Shown piece by piece: positions 8,245 through 15,600 of a stretch of DNA of 64,000 nucleotides (position 1 is its first letter; the number at the start of each line of letters is the position of its first letter). A program made the position numbers and the translations under genes. The notes under the pieces were generated by a model that was not told where the DNA came from, made no database searches, and saw only the letters and a program-made list of their open reading frames with translations. The DNA is from Actinobacillus sp. (GTDB lineage Bacteria > Pseudomonadota > Gammaproteobacteria > Enterobacterales > Pasteurellaceae): contig JAHHQY010000003.1 in the NCBI GenBank assembly GCA_020026115.1, positions 1-64,000 on the forward strand, written 5' to 3'.

Positions 8245-8784
8245 TTATTCCTCAATGATGACTTTAGCGATGTAATCTAAATTACGATAATATTGAGCAT
8301 AATCAATACCATAGCCAACAACAAACTCATCAGGAATAGCAAAACCTACCCATTCCACCGGCACTTCAACTTCACGGCGAGCCGGTTTATCGAGTAAAGT
8401 ACAAATATGCAAAGATGCAGGATCGCGTAAATTTAAAATTTCGCGAATTTTTTGTAGCGTGTAGCCTGTGTCGATAATATCTTCCACAATCAAAACGTGA
8501 CGACCACGAATATCGCCGTCTAAATCTTTTTTGATGCGCACATCATGGCTCGATTCCATTGCATCGCCATAGCTAGAAGCGGTCATAAAATCCACTTCTA
8601 AAGGCAGGTTAATAGCACGGACTAAATCCGCCATAAACATAAAAGAGCCACGCAGTAAACCAATAACAACTAAGTCTTTAGCGTTTTGTTGTTGATAAAA
8701 AGTGGTAATTTGTTCACCAAGTTCTTGAATACGTTGGTGGACATCTTGTTGGGAGATTAAGGTTGCGAGATGATGTTTTTTCAT
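8245..8784 (-). CDS. hpt: Hypoxanthine phosphoribosyltransferase
   Basis: A 179-residue purine salvage enzyme converting hypoxanthine (and guanine) plus PRPP to IMP (GMP). The PRPP-binding loop VLIVEDIIDTGYTL lies near residues 97-110. The residues W-V-G-F-A-I-P-D typical of the type I purine PRTase base-binding region are near the C-terminus. The length equals E. coli Hpt (178). The ATG at 8784 is preceded by AGAGGCAA. It sits just downstream of the terminator of a candidate small RNA. Confidence 0.95.
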   Translation of the reverse strand: MKKHHLATLISQQDVHQRIQELGEQITTFYQQQNAKDLVVIGLLRGSFMFMADLVRAINLPLEVDFMTASSYGDAMESSHDVRIKKDLDGDIRGRHVLIVEDIIDTGYTLQKIREILNLRDPASLHICTLLDKPARREVEVPVEWVGFAIPDEFVVGYGIDYAQYYRNLDYIAKVIIEE

Positions 8785-8821
8785 GGTTTGCCTCTAAGAT
8801 TAGAAAACGCCGTATTCTAAC

Positions 8822-8859
8822 AAAAAAAAAGCCGAAGTTTAATTTAACTTCGGCTTTTT
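8822..8859 (-). terminator. Strong terminator of the candidate small RNA
   Basis: A 9-bp stem, GCCGAAGTT (8831-8839) with AACTTCGGC (8846-8854), is extended by A/T pairs. On the minus strand it is followed by nine T residues. It lies 38-75 bases upstream of the hpt start and about 165 bases beyond the pmbA stop. That placement suits a transcript starting inside the gap better than it suits pmbA. Confidence 0.85.
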
Positions 8860-8961
8860 ACTTAATGAATTTTACTATTTTTACTTTAAACTTCTCTACT
8901 TAACTTACTTGGAGTATTGAAAACGCAGAATTTAGCATTTAAAACATTCTAAACAAGAAGT
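8822..8961 (-). ncRNA. Candidate Fur-regulated small RNA
   Basis: The pmbA-hpt gap has no credible ORF but has all parts of an independent small-RNA gene on the minus strand. TTGACA (8996-8991), a 17-base spacer and TAATAT (8973-8968) form a near-consensus promoter, with a Fur-box-like sequence directly upstream. The transcript would start near 8961 and run about 140 nt to a strong intrinsic terminator. This is the layout of RyhB-type iron-sparing RNAs, including HrrF in Haemophilus. I cannot show sequence homology to either, so only the architecture supports the call. Confidence 0.55.
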
Positions 8962-8967
8962 GATTGC

Positions 8968-9011
8968 ATATTAAAGGCTATAAATCTTTTTGTCAATAGG
9001 AATTATTATCA
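8968..9011 (-). promoter_or_regulatory. Sigma-70 promoter with adjacent Fur-box-like site
   Basis: The -35 TTGACA is at 8996-8991 and the -10 TAATAT at 8973-8968, with 17-bp spacing. Immediately upstream, minus-strand TGATAATAATTCCTA (9011-8997) matches the Fur 7-1-7 consensus TGATAATnATTATCA at all 7 left-half positions and 4 of 7 right-half positions. Fur bound here would overlap the polymerase site. Confidence 0.55.
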
Positions 9012-9025
9012 TTTTAATTAAAAAA

Positions 9026-10381
9026 TTAATTCCCAGAAACCTTCATAGATTCAATCAGTAAAGAACCCGTTTGGATATTAGAACGCGTTTCCACATCATC
9101 ACCAATCGCAACAATTTTTTGTAGCATTTCAGGTAAACTGCCCGCAATGGTAATTTCAGCCACAGGGAATTGGATTTCGCCATTTTCTACCCAAAAACCG
9201 CTGGCACCGCGCGAATAATCGCCCGTCACTAAATTAACGCCTTGCCCCATTAAATCTGTGACCAATAAACCGCGTCCCATTTGTTTTAAAAGCGCATTTA
9301 AACCGCCTTTTAAGTTGGCTTTGACTTGCCAATTATGGATACCGCCGGCATGTCCTGTGGTTTGCATGCCCATTTTTTTCGCGCTGTAATTGGTCAGCAA
9401 GTAGGTTTGTAATTCCCCTTGTTCAACAATAAAACGCGTTTGGGTGCGCACACCTTCACTATCAAAAGGTGAAGAGGCTAAGCCTTCTAATAAATGCGGG
9501 CGTTCTTGAATTTCAAACCAACGCGGTAACACTTGTTTGCCAAGGCTATCTAATAAAAAGCTCGCTTTGCGATATAAACTGCCCCCGCTAATCGCTGAAG
9601 CAAAATGCCCAATAATGCCCGTGGCAACGTCATTTAAGAAAACCACAGGCACAGTTTGCGATTGAATTTTTTGCGGATTTAAATGGGATAAAGTTTTGCG
9701 TGCGCAATTTTCCCCAAGCCATTTTGTTGAGTTTAAATCTGAAAAACGGCGCGAAAGGGTATATTCATAATCCTGTTCTAAGGCGTCATTTTCCTGGGCA
9801 ATCATCGCACAAGAAAGGGAATAGCGACTTGAAAGATAGCTTTGTAGCATACCTTCGCTATTACCATAAACGCGAACACCAGAATGAGCATTAAAACTTG
9901 CCCCATTACTATTTACGATACGACGATCAAAATCTAAGGCGAACTTTTCCGCTTCTTGCGTTAATTGAATCGCCGTATCAACATCAATATCCGCTTCATG
10001 GTAAAGCTGTAAATCAGGCGCATCAAAGGCCATTAACGCTTTATCCGCAAGCCCAGCACAAGGGTCAGGCGAGGTGTATTTCGCAATGGCGATAGCAGAA
10101 TCGACGGTTTTTTTAATGGCTTCAGGGCTTAAATCTGAGGTTGAGGCATTGCCTTTTTGTTGCCCTAAATAAACGGAAATACCTAAAGCGCCATCGTTAT
10201 TAAATTCAATATTTTCAACTTCTTGTAAGCGTGAAGAAACGCAAAGTCCACTGACTTTTGTAACGGAAACTTCAGCACTTGCACCTTGTTGTTGAGCTTG
10301 TTCAAGCGCCAAACTTACCGCTTCGCGTAAAAGGCTTTCTTGTTGTTTGAGAATTTTGCTTGGATTTTCTTGCTGTTGCAT
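9026..10381 (-). CDS. pmbA: Metalloprotease PmbA/TldE
   Basis: A 451-residue TldE/PmbA subunit. With TldD it forms a heterodimeric protease known for microcin B17 maturation, CcdA degradation and general peptide turnover. Family features include the N-terminal region with GALGISVYLGQ, the central GIIGHFASAISGG segment, and the C-terminal GLLVTDLMGQGVN and GDYSRGASGFW blocks. The TldE subunit lacks its own HExxxH zinc motif, and none is visible here. Length matches E. coli (450). The ATG at 10381 is preceded by GGACCTCCC. It is divergent from darP. Confidence 0.94.
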   Translation of the reverse strand: MQQQENPSKILKQQESLLREAVSLALEQAQQQGASAEVSVTKVSGLCVSSRLQEVENIEFNNDGALGISVYLGQQKGNASTSDLSPEAIKKTVDSAIAIAKYTSPDPCAGLADKALMAFDAPDLQLYHEADIDVDTAIQLTQEAEKFALDFDRRIVNSNGASFNAHSGVRVYGNSEGMLQSYLSSRYSLSCAMIAQENDALEQDYEYTLSRRFSDLNSTKWLGENCARKTLSHLNPQKIQSQTVPVVFLNDVATGIIGHFASAISGGSLYRKASFLLDSLGKQVLPRWFEIQERPHLLEGLASSPFDSEGVRTQTRFIVEQGELQTYLLTNYSAKKMGMQTTGHAGGIHNWQVKANLKGGLNALLKQMGRGLLVTDLMGQGVNLVTGDYSRGASGFWVENGEIQFPVAEITIAGSLPEMLQKIVAIGDDVETRSNIQTGSLLIESMKVSGN

Positions 10382-10488
10382 GGGAGGTCCTTTCTAAAAA
10401 ATTTGCTGTATTCTAGCTTATTTTCGATAACCCAGCTAATTCTGTGATAGAATGCGCCGTTTTTATGATTAGAACTTAAGAGGTGAGT

Positions 10489-11016
10489 ATGGCGAAAGGT
10501 AAAAAATTAGACTGGTGGGACGAAGAAAACGCAGAAGAAATTATTTATGTTAGTAAAAGTGAAATTAAACGTGACGCAGAAGAGTTGAAAAAAGTAGGCG
10601 AAAAGTTAGTGAACTTGAACGCAAATAATTTAGCGAAAATGCCTTTAGATGAAAATGTGCGCGAAACCATTGAACTTGCGCAACGCTTACAAAGAGAAGC
10701 TCGTCGTCGTCAGTTGCAATATCTGGGTAAATTATTGCGTAATTTAGATGTTGAGCCTATTTTAGATGCGTTAGCAAAAGTGGAAAATACCCATCAACAA
10801 CAGCAAGCGATGTTGCATAAAATTGAACGTCAACGTGATGATTTAATTGAAAAAGGCGATGCTGAATTAAGTAAATTATTAACGGATTATCCCACTTTGG
10901 ATCGTCAACGCTTACGCGCGTTAATTCGCGGAGCAAAAAAAGAAGTTGAACAAAAAAAATATGGCAAAAATTATCGTGAAATTTATGCCATGTTAAAAGA
11001 CGCGATGCTTGTTTAA
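10489..11016 (+). CDS. darP: Ribosome-associated protein DarP (YjgA, DUF615)
   Basis: A 175-residue DUF615 protein. E. coli DarP binds assembling 50S subunits and promotes peptidyl-transferase-centre maturation. The acidic-aromatic start LDWWDEEN, the SKSEIKRDAEELKKVGEKLV block and the basic C-terminal half (LRALIRGAKKE) are typical. The ATG at 10489 has AGAGG five bases upstream; an in-frame GTG at 10483 is the alternative. The pmbA/darP divergent pair is conserved in enteric bacteria. Confidence 0.93.
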   Translation: MAKGKKLDWWDEENAEEIIYVSKSEIKRDAEELKKVGEKLVNLNANNLAKMPLDENVRETIELAQRLQREARRRQLQYLGKLLRNLDVEPILDALAKVENTHQQQQAMLHKIERQRDDLIEKGDAELSKLLTDYPTLDRQRLRALIRGAKKEVEQKKYGKNYREIYAMLKDAMLV

Positions 11017-11023
11017 AACATCC

Positions 11024-11060
11024 TTCGCACCGAAAAAAAGGCTTATTTTTCGGTGCGAGT
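11024..11060. terminator. Inverted pair of the CGCACCGAA repeat between darP and rnhA
   Basis: CGCACCGAAAAA (11026-11037) faces TTTTTCGGTGCG (11046-11057) between two convergent genes. The whole gap is occupied by this hairpin, which probably terminates both. Both arms carry the A/T variant at the fifth core base, so pairing is preserved. Confidence 0.75.
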
Positions 11061-11061
11061 C

Positions 11062-11526
11062 TTAAGGCTTGTAACCGATATCTTCTAAAGTCGGGGCGAT
11101 TGCGCCATCTTTAGCGAGTTGATCGCAAAGTTCATTTTCTCTATGGCCACTATGTCCCTTCACCCAATGCCAACTTATTTGATGGCGCGCGCAAGCGCTG
11201 TCGAGTCTTAACCATAAATCCTTGTTTTTAACTGCATTTCCTTGGCTATTTTTCCAGTTTTTTTGCTTCCAACTTTTAATCCATAAGGTGATGCCCTTTT
11301 TCATATATTGGCTATCGCTGTATAAATTCACCTTACAAGGCTCTTTTAAACATTCTAAGGCCTTGATAACGGCGAGTAATTCCATACGATTGTTAGTCGT
11401 AAGATAATACCCCTCGGAAAGGGTCTTTTCGTGTTGCTTAAAACGCAACAAAACGCCTAAGCCACCAGGCCCAGGATTACCAAGGCAAGAGCCATCGGTG
11501 AAGATGTCGATATTTTTTAAATCCAT
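11062..11526 (-). CDS. rnhA: Ribonuclease HI
   Basis: A 154-residue RNase HI that cuts the RNA strand of RNA-DNA hybrids. Catalytic residues are visible: Asp in FTDGSCLGNPGPGG (about residue 11), Glu in NNRMELLAVI, Asp in LYSDSQYM, and the His/Asp of the C-terminal WVKGHSGHRENELCDQLAKDGA region. Length matches E. coli (155). It is divergent from dnaQ, an arrangement conserved in gammaproteobacteria. Confidence 0.96.
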   Translation of the reverse strand: MDLKNIDIFTDGSCLGNPGPGGLGVLLRFKQHEKTLSEGYYLTTNNRMELLAVIKALECLKEPCKVNLYSDSQYMKKGITLWIKSWKQKNWKNSQGNAVKNKDLWLRLDSACARHQISWHWVKGHSGHRENELCDQLAKDGAIAPTLEDIGYKP

Positions 11527-11598
11527 AAATAAAAGGTTGCTGATAAGTAAAAATAAAAGCGATAATACCGAAAATTTGACTTAAGATTAAGGGAAAAA

Positions 11599-12378
11599 AT
11601 GAATACGCAAGAAAATAGACAGCGTCAAGTGGTGTTAGATACAGAAACCACAGGGATGAATAAATTTGGGGAACATTATAAAGACCACTGCATTATTGAA
11701 ATTGGTGCGGTTGAATTAGTGAATCGCCGACGTACAGGACGCGAGTTACATTTTTATGTCAAACCTGACCGCAGTGTCGATCCTGAAGCACAAAAAGTGC
11801 ATGGCATTAGCGATGAAGATTTAGTCGATAAACCAAGTTTTCCTGAAATCGCACAAGAATTTATTGATTTTATTAAAGGCGCGGAATTAGTGATTCATAA
11901 TGCGCCTTTCGATGTGGGATTTATGGATTATGAATTTCGCAAACATCAACTCGGCGTGCAAACAGCGGATATTTGTAGCGTTTTAGATACCTTAGTGTTA
12001 GCGCGCTCTTTGTATCCCGGTAAAAGAAATTCCTTAGATGCACTTTGTAACCGTTTAAATATTGATAATAGTAAACGAACATTGCATGGGGCATTGCTCG
12101 ATGCGGAAATTTTAGCCGATGTTTACTTAGCTATGACGGGCGGACAAACTAATTTGTTCGACGAAGTGGAAGACAATGGGTTAACTAAGCAAGAAAAGAA
12201 TCAAACAACACAAGCGAAAAGTTTAAAAAACAAGCAGTTAACTCAAAGTCCTGTGATTTTAGCTAACGCAGAAGAAGAAATTGCGCACCAAAATTTTTTG
12301 CAAATTATAAATAAAAAAAGTAAAAATCAGTGCATTTGGCTGTTAGATGAAGCAAAAATTATACAAGATGAGCATTGA
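11599..12378 (+). CDS. dnaQ: DNA polymerase III epsilon subunit (proofreading exonuclease)
   Basis: A 259-residue DEDDh 3'-5' exonuclease of the replicative polymerase core. ExoI VVLDTETTGM (about residues 11-20), ExoII NAPFDVGFMDYEF and the ExoIII block with H-G-A-L-L-D-A-E-I-L-A are all present. The C-terminal 60 residues carry the Q-linker and the polymerase alpha-binding end. Length is slightly above E. coli (243). It is divergent from rnhA and followed by the two tRNA-Asp genes. Confidence 0.95.
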   Translation: MNTQENRQRQVVLDTETTGMNKFGEHYKDHCIIEIGAVELVNRRRTGRELHFYVKPDRSVDPEAQKVHGISDEDLVDKPSFPEIAQEFIDFIKGAELVIHNAPFDVGFMDYEFRKHQLGVQTADICSVLDTLVLARSLYPGKRNSLDALCNRLNIDNSKRTLHGALLDAEILADVYLAMTGGQTNLFDEVEDNGLTKQEKNQTTQAKSLKNKQLTQSPVILANAEEEIAHQNFLQIINKKSKNQCIWLLDEAKIIQDEH

Positions 12379-12412
12379 TTGAGCAGTCGTGCAATGGGGC
12401 GAAAATTTTCTC

Positions 12413-12441
12413 TTGACGTTTTTAGCAAAGGTCTTTATTAT
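12413..12441 (+). promoter_or_regulatory. Promoter of the tRNA-Asp pair
   Basis: TTGACG (12413-12418), a 17-bp spacer and TATTAT (12436-12441) are followed by a C-rich discriminator (TCGCCTC), as is usual for stable-RNA promoters. It lies 16 bases before the first mature tRNA. Confidence 0.75.
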
Positions 12442-12457
12442 TCGCCTCACGTTTTGC

Positions 12458-12534
12458 GGAGTGGTAGTTCAGCTGGTTAGAATACCTGCCTGTCACGCAG
12501 GGGGTCGCGGGTTCGAGTCCCGTCCATTCCGCCA
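12458..12534 (+). tRNA. tRNA-Asp (GTC), copy 1
   Basis: A 77-nt cloverleaf with encoded CCA. The anticodon loop CTGTCAC carries GTC, the T arm is GGGTTCGAGTCC, and the acceptor strands are GGAGTGG / CCATTCC. Compared with copy 2 it has a U5-A68 pair instead of C5-G68. Confidence 0.97.
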
Positions 12535-12546
12535 ACCTTTCTTCAC

Positions 12547-12623
12547 GGAGCGGTAGTTCAGCTGGTTAGAATACCTGCCTGTCACGCAGGGGGTCGCGGG
12601 TTCGAATCCCGTCCGTTCCGCCA
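12547..12623 (+). tRNA. tRNA-Asp (GTC), copy 2
   Basis: A 77-nt cloverleaf with encoded CCA, nearly identical to copy 1 and 12 bases after it. Its acceptor strands are GGAGCGG / CCGTTCC and its T loop has GAA instead of GAG. The two copies presumably form one transcript. Confidence 0.97.
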
Positions 12624-12710
12624 CTTTTCCTTCATAAATTTTCCTTTTTTTTTTATTTCATTTTTTTTCTTTTTATATTATTAGTCTTTTTTATTATCTC
12701 GAGCCAAGTT

Positions 12711-12719
12711 TTCGGTGCG
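12711..12719 (-). repeat. Single copy of the CGCRCCGAA repeat (T variant)
   Basis: TTCGGTGCG lies in the gap between the tRNAs and the importer operon. With the preceding ATCTCGAGCC it can form an imperfect hairpin around 12695-12723. Confidence 0.5.
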
Positions 12720-12744
12720 AGAGATTTTTTTTTTTGCAATTCTC

Positions 12745-12779
12745 TTGCCAAAAAACGGTGTAAAACTTACTATATAGCG
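12745..12779 (+). promoter_or_regulatory. Importer operon promoter overlapped by a ModE-like box
   Basis: The -35 TTGCCA (12745-12750) and -10 TACTAT (12768-12773) are 17 bp apart. Overlapping the -10 is a 24-base interrupted palindrome (12756-12779) starting CGGTGTA and ending CTATATAGCG. It has the length and end bases of the E. coli modA ModE operator (CGTTATAT...TACATAACG). The left half is degenerate. Molybdate-dependent repression is inferred. Confidence 0.4.
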
Positions 12780-12810
12780 GTTTTTGACGCTACGATCGTA
12801 AGGAGAAATT

Positions 12811-13839
12811 ATGCCGTCTAAATTTTTAAAAAGAACAAGTGCCTTATTACTTTCTCTTGCTTTTGCAACAACAGTGCAGGCACAAAGCAATCCAGATTTA
12901 GTTGCCGCCAAAGTGGGCAATATTGAACCTCAAAAAGTACAAAAAGTTTTAAGTGCCGGCAAGGTTTCAGATGTGCTGTTAATTTCCTTAGCACCTGAAA
13001 AATTATTAGGTTTTTCGAAAGGCTTAAAACCAGATACTTTAGCTTATCTTCCTGAAAATCTTCAAAAACTTCCAACCACAGGTAAATTAGCCGGTCGTGA
13101 TTCAACAGCGTCATTAGAAAAAGTGATGGCTTTAAAACCGGATTTAATTCTTGATGTTGGAACTGTGAGCAAAGTTTATGTTGAAACGGCAGAACGCGTT
13201 CATCAACAAACGAATATTCCATTTTTATTAATCGACGGTGATTTTGCCGACAGCGCCCAACAAATTCGCACCGTGGCAAAATATCTTGGCAATGAAAGCA
13301 AAGGTACAAAATTAGCGTCCTACGCTGAAACCGTTTTAAACTTAACCCACAATGCTTTAAAAGAGGGCGAGGTGTCACCAAGCGTTTATTTTGCTCGTGG
13401 CAACGATGGTTTAGAAACAGGTTTAGCCAATTCCATTCACAGTGAAGTATTAAATTGGGTCGGATTGAAAAATGTTGCGGATATGAAAGCACAAAAATCT
13501 ACCGCTCGCGTTTCTATGGAACAATTATTCACATGGCAACCCGATTACATTATCACGCAAGATAAAAACGCTTATGATACGATGCTTAGCTCACCAGTTT
13601 GGCAACAATTAAACGCAGTGAAAAATCATCACGTTTATTTAGTACCAAGTGAGCCATTTGGTTGGTTAGGTCAACCGCCAAGCGTTAACCGTTTATTAGG
13701 CGCTTTATGGTTAACTCATACCTTAGCACCACAAAAATTAGACGCGAAACTCTATAGTCAATGGGTGAAAAGTTACTTTACGCTCTTTTATGGCAAAGAA
13801 TTAAGTGCAGAAATGGCGGAAAAATTCCATTTACAATAA
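12811..13839 (+). CDS. Periplasmic binding protein of a metal/chelate ABC importer (MolA-like)
   Basis: A 342-residue class III (TroA/FecB-fold) binding protein. The first 24 residues form a Sec signal peptide with a cleavable A-x-A end (VQA). The TroA-type pattern is present: LISLAPEKLLGFS, LEKVMALKPDLILD and the C-terminal HHVYLVPSEPFGWLGQPPSVNRLLG. No lipobox Cys is visible. Relatives carry iron-siderophores, haem, B12, nickel chelates or, for Haemophilus MolA, molybdate/tungstate. The ModE-like site upstream favours the last option. It is the first gene of a four-gene operon, and the ATG at 12811 has AAGGAG upstream. Confidence 0.8.
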   Translation: MPSKFLKRTSALLLSLAFATTVQAQSNPDLVAAKVGNIEPQKVQKVLSAGKVSDVLLISLAPEKLLGFSKGLKPDTLAYLPENLQKLPTTGKLAGRDSTASLEKVMALKPDLILDVGTVSKVYVETAERVHQQTNIPFLLIDGDFADSAQQIRTVAKYLGNESKGTKLASYAETVLNLTHNALKEGEVSPSVYFARGNDGLETGLANSIHSEVLNWVGLKNVADMKAQKSTARVSMEQLFTWQPDYIITQDKNAYDTMLSSPVWQQLNAVKNHHVYLVPSEPFGWLGQPPSVNRLLGALWLTHTLAPQKLDAKLYSQWVKSYFTLFYGKELSAEMAEKFHLQ

Positions 13840-13840
13840 A

Positions 13841-14845
13841 ATGATCAAGTCGTTTTTTTTACGGGGGTGGCGTTGGACGCTACCCCCGATTTTCTTATGT
13901 ATGGTTGCGCTTTTGGCTTGTTTAACAGGGCAATATCCTTTAACTCTGGCGCAAGTCTGGCAAGGTTTATCTCAGCAAAGTACAGACATAGTGCATACGG
14001 TTTTATGGAATGTGCGCTTTCCTCGCGTAGCAACGGCTATTTTAGTGGGTTCTGCCTTGTCTATGGCTGGGGCAACCTATCAAGGGATGTTTAAAAATCC
14101 TTTGGTTTCGCCCGATATTTTAGGTGTTACAGCAGGTGCAGGCTTAGGTGCCGTTTGGATGATATATTTAAATGGTAGCTTGTTTGAGGTGCAAATTGTT
14201 GCGTTTTTAGGTGGTTTAGGCGCTGTAAGCGTGGTGTATCTTGTTTCGCGCATTGCTCATTACCATTCGCCAATATTAGCCTTAGTTTTAGCGGGCATTG
14301 CGATTTCCTCTTTATTAAAAGCGGGCATTTCCCTTTTGAAAGTCTTAGCCGATGCTGACAGCCAATTAACAAGTATGACTTTTTGGCTTTTAGGCAGTTT
14401 AAATATGGCGACCTTTGCCGATTTAGCCTTTGTTTTACCTTTGTTGTTGTTAAGTTCTATCCCCTTAATTTTATTGCGTTGGCGTATGAATTTACTCGCT
14501 TTGCAGGAAGAAGAAGCGCAAGCCTTAGGCTTAAATACGCAACGTTTACGCTTAGTTTTCATTCTTTCTGCCACTTTAATGACCTCAACGGTGGTTTCTA
14601 TTACAGGAATTATCGGCTGGGTTGGCTTAATTGTTCCCCATATGGCGCGTTTATGGTTAGGCGCACAAGGCGCTGATTTTCGCCGTTTATTACCGATGAG
14701 CCTTTTTTTCGGCGCAAGTTTCTTATTATTAGCCGATACCGTATCGCGCACGGCGTTTATTATTGAAATTCCTTTAGGCATTATTACCGCTTTAGTTGGC
14801 GTGCCGTTCTTTTTAGGTTTATTAGTTTTCGGAGGGAAAAAATGA
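13841..14845 (+). CDS. FecCD/BtuC-type permease of the importer
   Basis: A 334-residue polytopic permease of the BtuC/FecCD family. The hallmark GSALSMAGATYQGMFKNPL segment (about residues 67-85) is near the N-terminus. The Gly-rich cytoplasmic loop GIIGWVGLIVPHMAR that contacts the ATPase lies in the C-terminal third. About ten membrane helices are visible. The ATG at 13841 is 1 base after the binding-protein stop codon; the longer frame overlaps that gene. It overlaps the ATPase gene by 4 bases. Confidence 0.92.
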   Translation: MIKSFFLRGWRWTLPPIFLCMVALLACLTGQYPLTLAQVWQGLSQQSTDIVHTVLWNVRFPRVATAILVGSALSMAGATYQGMFKNPLVSPDILGVTAGAGLGAVWMIYLNGSLFEVQIVAFLGGLGAVSVVYLVSRIAHYHSPILALVLAGIAISSLLKAGISLLKVLADADSQLTSMTFWLLGSLNMATFADLAFVLPLLLLSSIPLILLRWRMNLLALQEEEAQALGLNTQRLRLVFILSATLMTSTVVSITGIIGWVGLIVPHMARLWLGAQGADFRRLLPMSLFFGASFLLLADTVSRTAFIIEIPLGIITALVGVPFFLGLLVFGGKK

Positions 14846-15597
14846 GCTTAATGGAATTGCAAAACCTAAGCGTAGGCTATGGAAAAAGGGAAATTTTGCA
14901 GAATATTTCTTTAAGTTTTGCCGAGCAAGAAATTGTGTGCTTATTGGGGGCTAATGGTTGCGGGAAAACCACTTTATTAAAAACCATCTTAGGGTTACTC
15001 GCGCCGAAAAAAGGGCAGATTTTATTTCAACAAAGCCCTTTTATGCAAAGGTCAAAAAAAGAAAGGGCGCAGTTAATTGGCTATGTTCCGCAAGCGCAAC
15101 ATATTTTTTCTTTTAGTGTGTTAGATGTGGTGCTAATGGGGCGTAATGCGCGTTTAGCTTGGTATCAAACGCCCACAAAGCAAGATAAAGAAATTGCAGA
15201 AAAAGCCCTAGAAATGTTAGGCATCGCTCATTTAAGCACTCGTCAGTTTGACCAAATTAGTGGCGGTGAACGCCAAATGGCCCTCATTGCGCGCGCATTG
15301 ACGCAACAGCCTAAAATGTTGATTATGGACGAACCAACCTCAAATTTAGATTTCGGTAATCAATTACGCGTGCTAGAAACCATTCGCCAACTAAAAAGCC
15401 AAACGGGATTAAGCATTATTATGACCACTCATCAGCCAGAACATAGTTGGCATGTGGCTGAACGGAATATTTTATTTTTTCAAGGCCAAGTTTTTACTCA
15501 AGGCACACCGAAAGAAACCTTGAGTGCGGAAAATTTAGCCAAGATTTATCAGTTAACACCCGAAGTGGTGGCGCAACATTTTATGCTAAAGGAGTAA
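14842..15597 (+). CDS. ATP-binding protein of the importer (MolC/FecE-like)
   Basis: A 251-residue ABC ATPase with Walker A GANGCGKTT (about residues 36-44), Q-loop YVPQ, signature ISGGERQMALIARAL, Walker B MLIMDEPTS and H-loop TTHQ. The FSVLDVVLMGR segment after the Q-loop is shared with the Haemophilus HI1470 (MolC) ATPase as I remember it, which supports a Mol-type system. It is translationally coupled to the permease. A perfect repeat copy lies at 15000-15008, read as L-A-P-K-K. Confidence 0.93.
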   Translation: MSLMELQNLSVGYGKREILQNISLSFAEQEIVCLLGANGCGKTTLLKTILGLLAPKKGQILFQQSPFMQRSKKERAQLIGYVPQAQHIFSFSVLDVVLMGRNARLAWYQTPTKQDKEIAEKALEMLGIAHLSTRQFDQISGGERQMALIARALTQQPKMLIMDEPTSNLDFGNQLRVLETIRQLKSQTGLSIIMTTHQPEHSWHVAERNILFFQGQVFTQGTPKETLSAENLAKIYQLTPEVVAQHFMLKE

Positions 15598-15600
15598 GTT

